Of a stretch of 6,063 nucleotides of DNA, positions 1 to 5,687 are shown one piece after another. The notes under the pieces are model-generated. The model was not told the origin of the DNA, searched no databases, and saw only the letters and a list, made by a program, of their open reading frames with translations. The position numbers and the translations under genes are program-made. This DNA comes from UBA7803 sp049454295 (GTDB lineage Bacteria > Pseudomonadota > Gammaproteobacteria > Pseudomonadales > Azotimanducaceae), in NCBI GenBank assembly GCA_049454295.1, contig JBMTYG010000159.1, positions 1-6,063 of the forward strand, read 5' to 3'. Every line of letters begins with the position of its first letter. The first letter of the stretch is position 1.

Positions 1-48
1 TCCGAACGGCAAAAACCCAATGCTCGCATTCGTGCGCGCCATGCACAA

Positions 49-906
49 TCAAGAGCGCATGCGAATCAGCCCCTCCTGCGCGGACGACGCGATGAGCGTC
101 CCATCCTGCGCGTAGATGAGCCCGCGGTTGAAGCCGCGCGCGCCGCTAGCGCTGGGGCTGTCCTGCACGAACAAGAGCCATTCGTCCGCGCGAAACGGGC
201 GATGAAACCACATGGCGTGATCGAGGCTTGCCATTTGCGCACCCGGCTCCATGAAGCTGACGCCATGCGGCAGCGCTGCGGTGTCGAGCAGCGACCAATC
301 CGATAGGTAGGCCAGCACGCACTGGTGCAGCCGGGGATCTTCGGGCAGCCGATCGCGACAGCGCATCCAGGCGCGCTGTCGCGGCGGACCGCGTTCGGGG
401 CGAAATATGTTCACCGCATCCACCGGTCGCACTTCGATCGGGCGCTCCCGGTCCCAACCATCGTTGCGATACTCCGGAAATTCTTCGAGCCAACCCGCGC
501 GAAGCTCTTGCTCATCGGGCAGTGACTCGGGTGGTGGCACGTCTGGCATGTCGAACTGGTGGGTCAGCCCGGGTTCCTGAATCTGGAACGAGATCGACAT
601 GTGAAAGATCGGGCGACCGTGCTGGATAGCCACCACGCGTCGCGTGGTGAAACTATGACCGTCTCGGATTCGGTCGACCTTGTAGAGGATGGGCACCTTG
701 GTATCGCCGGGACGCAGGAAGTAGCCATGCAACGAGTGCGCGGCTCTGTCTGCGGGCACCGTGCGCGAGGCGGCGACCAACGCCTGGCCGAGCACCTGCC
801 CGCCGTAGACCCGCTGCCATCCTTCGCTCGGCGATGTGGCGCGGTAATGATTGTGCTCGATCTCCTCGAGATCCAGCAGGCGGATCAGGTCGCTAGTGGC
901 CGTCAT
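49..906 (-). CDS. tesB: Acyl-CoA thioesterase II (TesB family)
   Basis: Hydrolyses acyl-CoA to free fatty acid and CoA in the cytosol. The 285-residue length matches E. coli TesB (about 286), and the double-hotdog layout is complete. The N-terminal hotdog carries the family signature RVYGGQVLGQAL (residues 32-43) and HSLHGYFLRPGD (58-68). The C-terminal hotdog has YLSDWSLLDT (200-209), SLDHAMWFHRPF (227-238) and SAQEGLIR (275-282). By comparison with E. coli the catalytic residues are Asp203, Ser227 (Thr in E. coli) and Gln277. The ATG lies 19 bases after the ahcY stop on the same strand, with only a weak AAGG about 13 bases upstream, so it is probably translated from the sahR-ahcY transcript. 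The link to the SAH cycle is not explained by known biochemistry. I am confident of the family; the physiological substrate is unknown. Confidence 0.95.
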   Translation of the reverse strand: MTATSDLIRLLDLEEIEHNHYRATSPSEGWQRVYGGQVLGQALVAASRTVPADRAAHSLHGYFLRPGDTKVPILYKVDRIRDGHSFTTRRVVAIQHGRPIFHMSISFQIQEPGLTHQFDMPDVPPPESLPDEQELRAGWLEEFPEYRNDGWDRERPIEVRPVDAVNIFRPERGPPRQRAWMRCRDRLPEDPRLHQCVLAYLSDWSLLDTAALPHGVSFMEPGAQMASLDHAMWFHRPFRADEWLLFVQDSPSASGARGFNRGLIYAQDGTLIASSAQEGLIRMRS

Positions 907-925
907 GGAGTTGCTTAGACCTTGC

Positions 926-2287
926 TCAGTACTTGTAGGTGTCGTTCTTGAATGGACCTTCGACCGACACGCTGATGTAGCTCGCCTGCGTATCAGTCAG
1001 CCGCGTCAGTACGCCGCCGAAGCCAGCCACCATGAGCGCGGCCACTTCCTCATCGAGTTTTTTCGGCAGCACTTCGACGGTGATCGGGGCGCGCTGATTC
1101 TCTGGTTGCTCGGCCCAGCGATTCTCGTACAGGTGGATCTGCGCGAGCACCTGATTGGCGAACGATCCGTCCATGATGCGCGACGGGTGGCCCATCGCGT
1201 TCCCCAAGTTGACCAGCCGCCCTTCGGACAGCAGTACCAGGTAGTCGGCGGGGTCGTCGCTGCGAAAGATCTGGTGCACCTGATCCTTCACCTTGTCCCA
1301 CTGCCAATGCTCGCGCATGAAGGCGGTATCGATTTCATTGTCGAAATGACCGATGTTGCACACGACCGCGCCGCGCTTCACCGCGCGCAGCATGTTCGCA
1401 TCGCAGACGTTCGTGTTGCCGGTGCAGGTAACGATCAGGTCCGTGTCTGCCAAGAGCGTCGTATTCACGTCGTCGGCCCGACCGGTGTTGAGACCGTCGC
1501 GGTACGGGGATACCAGTTCGAAGCCGTCCATGCAGGCCTGCATGGCGCAGATGGGGTCGACCTCGGTCACCCGCACGATCATGCCCTCCTGGCGCAAACT
1601 TTGTGCTGAGCCTTTGCCGACGTCACCGTAGCCCAAGACCAGGGCGCGCTTACCGGCGAGCAGCATGTCAGTGCCGCGTTTGATCGCGTCGTTCAGGCTG
1701 TGGCGACAGCCGTACTTGTTGTCGTTTTTGGATTTGGTCACCGAATCATTCACGTTGATGGCCGGCACGCGCAGGGTGCCTTGTTTCATCATTTCGTACA
1801 GACGGTGGACGCCGGTGGTGGTTTCCTCGCTGATGCCGTGGATGCGGTCCAGCATGTGAGGATACTTATTGTGGATGAGCTCGGTCAGGTCGCCGCCGTC
1901 ATCCAGCAGCAGATTGGCGTCCCAGGTCTTGCCATCCTTGAGGATGGTCTGCTCGATACACCACCAGTATTCCTCTTCGGTTTCGCCCTTCCACGCAAAC
2001 ACGGGTACACCGCTCGCGGCGATGGCCGCTGCGGCGTGGTCCTGCGTCGAGAAGATGTTGCACGACGACCAGCGCACCTCAGCGCCCAGCGCACACAGTG
2101 TTTCGATCAGCACCGCTGTCTGCACGGTCATATGAATGCAGCCGATGATCCGCGCACCTGCAAGCGGCTGGGTGGGCGCATATTTGCGGCGCAGCGCCAT
2201 CAATGCGGGCATTTCAGCCTCTGCCATGCGAATTTCTTTGCGTCCGAACTCTGCAAGGCCGATATCGGCGACTCGATAATCACTCAT
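926..2287 (-). CDS. ahcY: S-adenosylhomocysteine hydrolase (adenosylhomocysteinase)
   Basis: Splits S-adenosylhomocysteine into adenosine and homocysteine in the cytosol, using bound NAD+, and so relieves SAH inhibition of methyltransferases. The 453-residue protein is complete. Visible landmarks are His52 in GCIHMTVQTAVL, LLLDDGGDLTELIH (127-139, catalytic Asp), GISEETTTGVHRL (151-163, Glu), VNDSVTKSKNDNKYGCRHS (179-197, catalytic Lys/Asp and the conserved Cys), the NAD-binding loop GYGDVGKG (219-226), NIGHFDNEID (311-320), GHPSRIMDGSFANQ (366-379) and the typical C-terminal KNDTYKY. The segment around residues 103-125 is the insert seen in many bacterial enzymes and lacking in the human one. 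I chose the ATG at 2287 because GAGGAG lies 7 bases upstream and the family homology begins there; the frame stays open for another 131 codons upstream, but that part is only the other strand-frame of the regulator gene. It sits 11 bases after the sahR stop, in the same operon. Confidence 0.98.
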   Translation of the reverse strand: MSDYRVADIGLAEFGRKEIRMAEAEMPALMALRRKYAPTQPLAGARIIGCIHMTVQTAVLIETLCALGAEVRWSSCNIFSTQDHAAAAIAASGVPVFAWKGETEEEYWWCIEQTILKDGKTWDANLLLDDGGDLTELIHNKYPHMLDRIHGISEETTTGVHRLYEMMKQGTLRVPAINVNDSVTKSKNDNKYGCRHSLNDAIKRGTDMLLAGKRALVLGYGDVGKGSAQSLRQEGMIVRVTEVDPICAMQACMDGFELVSPYRDGLNTGRADDVNTTLLADTDLIVTCTGNTNVCDANMLRAVKRGAVVCNIGHFDNEIDTAFMREHWQWDKVKDQVHQIFRSDDPADYLVLLSEGRLVNLGNAMGHPSRIMDGSFANQVLAQIHLYENRWAEQPENQRAPITVEVLPKKLDEEVAALMVAGFGGVLTRLTDTQASYISVSVEGPFKNDTYKY

Positions 2288-2294
2288 GGCGGTG

Positions 2295-2300
2295 CTCCTC
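2295..2300 (-). promoter_or_regulatory. Shine-Dalgarno site of ahcY, overlapping the sahR stop codon
   Basis: GAGGAG read on the minus strand, 7 bases before the ahcY ATG. Its first two bases are part of the TGA stop of the upstream regulator gene. This fixes the ahcY start and suggests that translation of the two genes is coupled. Confidence 0.8.
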
Positions 2301-3330
2301 AGTGGGGAATCTCGGGGATTTTGCGAAAGGCATGGATCTGGATCTGGAATCCGTTGCGCTGGGCAAGGAACTGCGACTCGTCGGCAGTGAAGCCGGCAGC
2401 CCCGGCCCAGTCCGAAAGCTCTTGCGGTTCGAACCCAAGCCACTGGTCGCCGCAGGCGTCGTGTGCCCAGGCGTGCTCGTGGCGACAGAGCTCGACCACC
2501 AGGAAAATGCCGTGGTCGACGACCAGTCGGCGGGCGTACTGAAACACTCGCGCGGGTGAGGCGAGGTGATGGATCACCATCGCCGCGACTACCAGCCGGT
2601 AGCGAGCGATGCTCGGCAGTGCCGTGAAGTCGCGTTTGAGTAGCCGTACATTCGGGCAACTGGCTGCGACGGAGGCGCATCGTTCGAGCATCGCGGGCTC
2701 GTTATCGATCCCAGTCACAACGTCGAAACGATCTGCAAGTGCGCGCAGCAGCTCGCCGTCCCCGGGACCAATTTCTAGCGCCGTGCTCTGGTCTCGAGCT
2801 GGCGGTGTCTCGGCAAGCGCGCGATCGAGCACCTCGAGTACGCCAGGGACGTACACCGAGGCTTCTGCGATACGCGCCTGGCGTGCCGCGAACTCAGCTG
2901 CGTTGAGCGCGAAGAATTCCAGGCTGCGTCGTGCCCGTGCCGCGTACACATCCTGGACTCGTGCTTGTTGCTCTGGCGACAGCACCGCGGTGTCGATTGC
3001 CGCGAGAAATGCGCGTCGGACAGGCGTAGTGGCGGGTGCACGTCGGTAAAAGATCGTGCTGCCCTCGCGCCGCTTCGCGACCAGCCCGGCCTCGAACAGA
3101 ATTCGCAAATGGTGGCTCAGCGCCGGCTGTGCCATGTCGAGAATCGTGCACAGTTCAAGCACACCGTAGGAATCGGTGCGTAGCGCCCGCAGCACCTGCA
3201 GCCGCACGCGTTCGCCGAGTGCGCGCGCGTCGCCGAGGAGGCGCTCGAGGTCGTCCTCGGGTGCCTCTGCGGCGTCAAGCGCGAGGTTTTCGACAGGTGG
3301 TGTCAATGTCTGCGGGGTGCGGCTGACCAT
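2299..3330 (-). CDS. sahR: SahR-type ArsR-family regulator with C-terminal SAM-methyltransferase-like domain
   Basis: Likely transcriptional repressor of methionine-cycle genes that senses S-adenosylhomocysteine. From the chosen ATG it has 343 residues. An ArsR-type winged helix occupies about residues 35-98, with the recognition region AQPALSHHLRILFEAGLV (67-84) and the wing KRREGSTIFYRR (86-97). It lacks the ELCVC metal site of arsenic sensors (it reads ELCTIL, 59-64). A class I methyltransferase-like fold follows, with motif I ALEIGPGDGELL (184-195), the acidic GIDNEP (207-212) and VVAAMVIHHLASP (247-259). SahR regulators with this architecture are described from Proteobacteria; assignment here rests on the domain order plus the adjacent ahcY and the palindrome upstream. 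The start is uncertain: an in-frame ATG 27 bases upstream lies one base from the operator, and neither has a clear ribosome site, so I prefer the downstream one. Whether the enzyme domain methylates anything or only binds SAH is unknown. Confidence 0.85.
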   Translation of the reverse strand: MVSRTPQTLTPPVENLALDAAEAPEDDLERLLGDARALGERVRLQVLRALRTDSYGVLELCTILDMAQPALSHHLRILFEAGLVAKRREGSTIFYRRAPATTPVRRAFLAAIDTAVLSPEQQARVQDVYAARARRSLEFFALNAAEFAARQARIAEASVYVPGVLEVLDRALAETPPARDQSTALEIGPGDGELLRALADRFDVVTGIDNEPAMLERCASVAASCPNVRLLKRDFTALPSIARYRLVVAAMVIHHLASPARVFQYARRLVVDHGIFLVVELCRHEHAWAHDACGDQWLGFEPQELSDWAGAAGFTADESQFLAQRNGFQIQIHAFRKIPEIPH

Positions 3331-3358
3331 GGGAGAATGGTAGCATCGACCGATCATC

Positions 3359-3376
3359 TATCAATATTTTTTGATA
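3359..3376. promoter_or_regulatory. Inverted-repeat operator, probable SahR binding site
   Basis: TATCAA, a 6-base spacer (TATTTT), then TTGATA: the two 6-base arms are exact reverse complements. It sits in an AT-rich island within otherwise GC-rich DNA, between divergent sahR and the aminotransferase gene. It overlaps candidate -10 elements on both strands, as expected for a repressor site. That the local ArsR/SahR-type protein binds here is inferred from position and symmetry. Confidence 0.72.
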
Positions 3377-3398
3377 TTATTTTTGAATTACCTGTCAG
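3371..3398 (-). promoter_or_regulatory. Candidate sigma-70 promoter of the sahR-ahcY-tesB operon
   Basis: On the minus strand CTGACA (3398-3393, five of six bases matching TTGACA) is followed after 16 bases by TATCAA (3376-3371, four of six matching TATAAT). The -10 coincides with one arm of the inverted repeat, so a bound repressor would block it. Transcription would start near 3363, leaving roughly 33 bases before the chosen sahR ATG but only about six before the upstream ATG. Predicted by eye only. Confidence 0.45.
3375..3380 (+). promoter_or_regulatory. Candidate -10 box for the divergent aminotransferase gene
   Basis: TATTAT matches five of six bases of the sigma-70 -10 consensus and overlaps the right arm of the inverted repeat by two bases. 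No good -35 is visible at the usual spacing (GATCAT at 3352-3357 is a poor match), so the promoter would be weak or need an activator. Start of transcription would fall near 3387, giving a leader of roughly 45 bases. Confidence 0.35.
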
Positions 3399-3407
3399 TG
3401 CGGCCCA

Positions 3408-3437
3408 ATGAGCCCCAACGCCGAGACCCTGTTATGA
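3408..3437 (+). CDS. Possible 9-codon upstream ORF overlapping the aminotransferase start
   Basis: An ATG opens a frame encoding MSPNAETLL and stops at TGA, which overlaps the ATG of the aminotransferase as ATGA. Both starts share ATGAGCCC. No clear ribosome site precedes it. It may be a chance frame, or a small leader peptide that couples translation to the main gene, which itself lacks a good Shine-Dalgarno sequence. Confidence 0.2.
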   Translation: MSPNAETLL

Positions 3438-4603
3438 GCCCGTCACCCTCACCGGCTTTCGTTCTGGAGAGCAAGCTGCCGGATGTGAAGACCACGATCT
3501 TTACGCACATGAGCGAGCTGGCTCGGGAGACCGGCGCACTCAATTTGTCCCAGGGATTCCCGGACTTTGATGGTCCCCGCTATTTGCTCGAGCGGGTGCA
3601 ATTTCATCTCACTCACGGCCAGAATCAGTACGCGCCGATGGCGGGCGTGATGTCGCTGCGTGAAGCGATCGCGGACAAGGTTCAGGACCTGTACCGTTGC
3701 AGCGTCGACCCTGTGCGAGAGATCACGGTCACGGCCGGCGCTACAGAAGCCTTGTTCTGCGCCATCTCGGCGGTGGTGCGACCGGGTGATGAGGTAATCC
3801 TCTTCGACCCAGCGTACGACAGCTATGACCCTGTCGTGCGACTACAGGGCGGTCGCAGTCGGCGTATTCCGCTGACCCCACCTCACTACGGTGTGGACTG
3901 GGATCGCGTCGCGGATGCGCTATCCCCTCGCACCCGTTTGATCGTCGTGAACACGCCGCACAATCCGACCGGCAGCGTCTGGTCGGTGGCTGACTTGGCG
4001 GCATTGCGCGAGCTCGTGCGTGATCGCGAAATCTATCTCCTGGGGGATGAGGTGTATGAGCACATCGTGTTCGATGGTCGCAAACACCTGAGTCTCAGTA
4101 GCGACCCGGAACTGTTTGCGCGGAGTTTCGTCGTCTCATCTTTTGGCAAGACGTATCACGTGACGGGCTGGAAGATCGGCTATTGCGTCGCGCCGGCCGC
4201 GCTGACGACCGAGTTTCGTCGCGTGCATCAGTTTGTGAACTTCGCGGCAAACACACCGGTCCAGTGCGGGCTTGCCGATTTTTTGCGCGCGCATCCGGAG
4301 CACCACCGGGCGCTGGGTGCGTTCTATGAGCGTAAGCGCGACACGTTTTGCGCGGCGCTTGCGGGCTCGCGGCTTTCGGTCCTGCCGAGCGCCGGCACCT
4401 ATTTTCAGCTCATCGACTATGCCGCCGTGGCGAACGCGCGGGATGTCGACTATGCAGAGCAGCTCACCCGAACAGCAGGTCTTGCGACGATTCCGGTCTC
4501 GGTCTTTTACGGCGTGGACCCAGGGCAGCGCGTGCTGCGTCTCTGCTTTGCCAAGGATGACGCCACGCTCGCACGTGCCGCGGCGATTCTATCGGCGCTC
4601 TGA
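3434..4603 (+). CDS. ybdL: PLP-dependent class I aminotransferase, YbdL/methionine aminotransferase-like
   Basis: Transfers an amino group to a 2-oxo acid using pyridoxal phosphate in the cytosol; the closest family I recognise is YbdL, an E. coli aminotransferase that prefers methionine, with kynurenine aminotransferases as relatives. The 389 residues are full length. Seen in order: LNLSQGFPDFDGP (37-48), the substrate-side QYAPMAG (65-71), TAGATEALF (100-108), the cofactor-binding NTPHNPTG (173-180), LGDEVYEHIVFDG (203-215, with Asp205 and Tyr208), SSFGKTYHVTGWKIGY (235-250) with Lys239 as the Schiff-base lysine, and Arg369 in VLRLCFAK as the carboxylate-binding arginine. I chose the ATG at 3434; the frame is open up to a TTG inside the operator, which is an implausible start. 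Divergence from sahR across a shared operator supports a role in methionine metabolism. The exact substrate cannot be settled from sequence. Confidence 0.88.
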   Translation: MSPSPSPAFVLESKLPDVKTTIFTHMSELARETGALNLSQGFPDFDGPRYLLERVQFHLTHGQNQYAPMAGVMSLREAIADKVQDLYRCSVDPVREITVTAGATEALFCAISAVVRPGDEVILFDPAYDSYDPVVRLQGGRSRRIPLTPPHYGVDWDRVADALSPRTRLIVVNTPHNPTGSVWSVADLAALRELVRDREIYLLGDEVYEHIVFDGRKHLSLSSDPELFARSFVVSSFGKTYHVTGWKIGYCVAPAALTTEFRRVHQFVNFAANTPVQCGLADFLRAHPEHHRALGAFYERKRDTFCAALAGSRLSVLPSAGTYFQLIDYAAVANARDVDYAEQLTRTAGLATIPVSVFYGVDPGQRVLRLCFAKDDATLARAAAILSAL

Positions 4604-4667
4604 TTGCCAGTCGCTTAAGGCGGATTCCCCCGAAAGGCTGTGAAACCTTCGCTTCACCGGACTGTCC

Positions 4668-4673
4668 TATACT
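4668..4673 (+). promoter_or_regulatory. Candidate -10 box upstream of the cytochrome gene
   Basis: TATACT matches five of six bases of the sigma-70 -10 consensus and lies about 64 bases before the chosen GTG start. No convincing -35 is seen at 16-18 bases upstream. The rest of the 133-base gap after the aminotransferase gene holds small imperfect hairpins (for example GTGAA/TTCAC at 4640-4657) without a T-tract, so I do not call a terminator. Confidence 0.35.
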
Positions 4674-4724
4674 CGTGCGCGCAAGAAACGGCTACGTGCG
4701 TGACCGATGAGAACTCGGCGTTTT

Positions 4725-4731
4725 AAAGGAG
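4725..4731 (+). promoter_or_regulatory. Shine-Dalgarno site deciding the cytochrome start
   Basis: AAAGGAG lies five bases before the GTG at 4737. It favours that GTG over the in-frame ATG at 4707, which lies upstream of this site. Confidence 0.6.
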
Positions 4732-4736
4732 CGGTG

Positions 4737-5174
4737 GTGAAGACATTTCTCGGAATCAGACGCGGGCGTTTGCTGGCTTCGGCGGCGCGTGAGCGCGACG
4801 TGCGGGAGCAGAACCTGAGAGCACGCCGACCCCGGATACGGCTCTACCACGCGTCGGCGGGGGCAGCTATGTTAATGGCTCTGGCTGGCTGCGGTTCGCC
4901 CTCCGGAGACGCGTCAAATACGTCGGCCGCGCACCCGGGCGAGGCGACCTATACACGCTACTGTTTCTCCTGCCATGCTGCAGGCATCGCGGGCGCGCCG
5001 CGGGCTGGCGATACAGAGCAGTGGGCGCCGCGTCTGGCCAAGGGTTCGGACGCGCTGCTTGCGAGCACGATCGCTGGGATCGTACCGGGGATGCCGGCCC
5101 GCGGTCTGTGCAATCAGTGTTCGGATGAAGAACTCGCCAACGCGATCGATTACATGACCCGTCCGCGTGAGTGA
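4737..5174 (+). CDS. Cytochrome c5-like monohaem protein, predicted lipoprotein
   Basis: Small electron-transfer c-type cytochrome, expected to work on the periplasmic side of a membrane. Numbered from the GTG start (145 residues), the haem site is CFSCH (76-80, both thioether Cys and proximal His), the likely distal haem ligand is Met119 in VPGMPARG, and GLCNQCSDEEL (123-133) carries the second Cys pair typical of cytochrome c5. A hydrophobic run AGAAMLMALAGC (41-52) ends in a lipobox, so Cys52 may be lipidated. The GTG was chosen because AAAGGAG (4725-4731) precedes it by five bases; the ATG at 4707 has no ribosome site. This leaves about 40 mostly basic residues before the hydrophobic run, unusually long for a lipoprotein signal, so a later start (GTG at codon 22) is possible. 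Redox partners are unknown. The next gene follows after 38 bases. Confidence 0.85.
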   Translation: MKTFLGIRRGRLLASAARERDVREQNLRARRPRIRLYHASAGAAMLMALAGCGSPSGDASNTSAAHPGEATYTRYCFSCHAAGIAGAPRAGDTEQWAPRLAKGSDALLASTIAGIVPGMPARGLCNQCSDEELANAIDYMTRPRE

Positions 5175-5198
5175 CGCATCTGTGCAGACGTGAATCAC

Positions 5199-5204
5199 GG
5201 AGGG
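5199..5204 (+). promoter_or_regulatory. Shine-Dalgarno site of the LRAT-like gene
   Basis: GGAGGG sits 8 bases before the ATG at 5213. It argues for this ATG over the in-frame GTG at 5171 that overlaps the end of the cytochrome gene. Confidence 0.75.
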
Positions 5205-5212
5205 AACGCGCC

Positions 5213-5638
5213 ATGAATTTCAGGACCGGGGATGTGATTGGCCGCCGCAAAGGCGTCGTACTGCATATTGGCGTGGTGCTATCTCCTGGGGAGGTGCTCC
5301 ACAACACACCGGAGCGAGGGGAGCATGTGTCATCCCTCACGGAGTTCGCCGCCGGACGCCGGGTGCGCTTGGTACGGCCCGCCTGTGGCCAGAGTAGTGC
5401 GCGCGCCTCGTCGGCGCGCCCCAGGGCAGGACGGAGCTACAACCTGTTCACGCACAACTGCGAGCACACGGCATCGCGCGTAGTGCAAGGGCGGTCACAG
5501 AGCCCCCAGCTGCGTAGTTGGGCCGTGGGAGTCGGGATGGCGGCGCTCACATTTGCGCTCACGCGGCATGCCGGCGCTTCGAGCGCGGCGTTCGCCCTGG
5601 GTCGGCGCCTGATGGAAGCGTTTGATCGCCGTGCGTAA
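5213..5638 (+). CDS. LRAT-like (permuted NlpC/P60 fold) small protein with C-terminal hydrophobic segment
   Basis: Member of the lecithin:retinol acyltransferase-like group, whose characterised members are thiol-dependent acyltransferases or phospholipases. The 141 residues begin with FRTGDVIG (3-10), a typical opening. VVLHIGVVL (15-23) and EVLHNTP (27-33) supply His18 and His30; their spacing of 12 equals that of the two active-site His in LRAT and in H-REV107-type enzymes. HNCEHTASRV (81-90) is the family Cys motif NCEHF with Thr replacing Phe, making Cys83 the expected nucleophile. Residues about 103-129 are hydrophobic to small (WAVGVGMAALTFALT and AGASSAAFALG), resembling the C-terminal membrane anchor of these enzymes. 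Between 55 and 75 is an Arg/Ser/Ala-rich linker. No signal peptide is visible, so a cytosolic face is likely. Its substrate is unknown; the 38-base gap from the cytochrome gene suggests cotranscription. Confidence 0.8.
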   Translation: MNFRTGDVIGRRKGVVLHIGVVLSPGEVLHNTPERGEHVSSLTEFAAGRRVRLVRPACGQSSARASSARPRAGRSYNLFTHNCEHTASRVVQGRSQSPQLRSWAVGVGMAALTFALTRHAGASSAAFALGRRLMEAFDRRA

Positions 5639-5666
5639 GTCGCATCAGTGCAGCTGAAGTGCCCCT

Positions 5667-5682
5667 GTCCGGTGCGACGGAC
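5667..5682. repeat. Small inverted repeat between convergent genes
   Basis: GTCCG, a 6-base loop, then CGGAC, in the 49 bases between the convergent LRAT-like and rluA-type genes. It has the place of a bidirectional terminator but no T-tract follows on either strand, so a terminator call would be weak. Confidence 0.3.
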
Positions 5683-5687
5683 CACCA

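Noticed and set aside
1..48. Gene fragment or terminator downstream of tesB
   Set aside because: No frame shows recognisable protein, and there is no stem followed by a T-tract on the minus strand.
2288..2298. SAH or SAM riboswitch before ahcY
   Set aside because: Only 11 bases separate ahcY from the upstream coding region, leaving no room for an aptamer outside the regulator gene; a protein regulator explains control.
851..2542. Long plus-strand open frames (up to 280 codons) opposite ahcY
   Set aside because: They are mirror frames of a highly conserved GC-rich gene; their translations show no recognisable domain and no ribosome sites.
2288..2680. 131-codon N-terminal extension of ahcY upstream of 2287
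   Set aside because: It is low-complexity Arg/Pro-rich sequence lying within the regulator coding region; a strong ribosome site and family homology place the ahcY start at 2287.
3371..3433. 21-codon extension of the aminotransferase from a TTG start
   Set aside because: The TTG lies inside the operator and candidate promoter, and the extension does not resemble the family N-terminus.
4604..4736. Rho-independent terminator or small RNA after the aminotransferase gene
   Set aside because: The hairpins are short and imperfect (CGAA(A)GG/CCTTCG and GTGAA/TTCAC compete) and lack a T-tract.
5171..5212. GTG start of the LRAT-like gene overlapping the cytochrome stop
   Set aside because: The added residues are charged and unlike the family; GGAGGG eight bases before the ATG at 5213 marks the real start.
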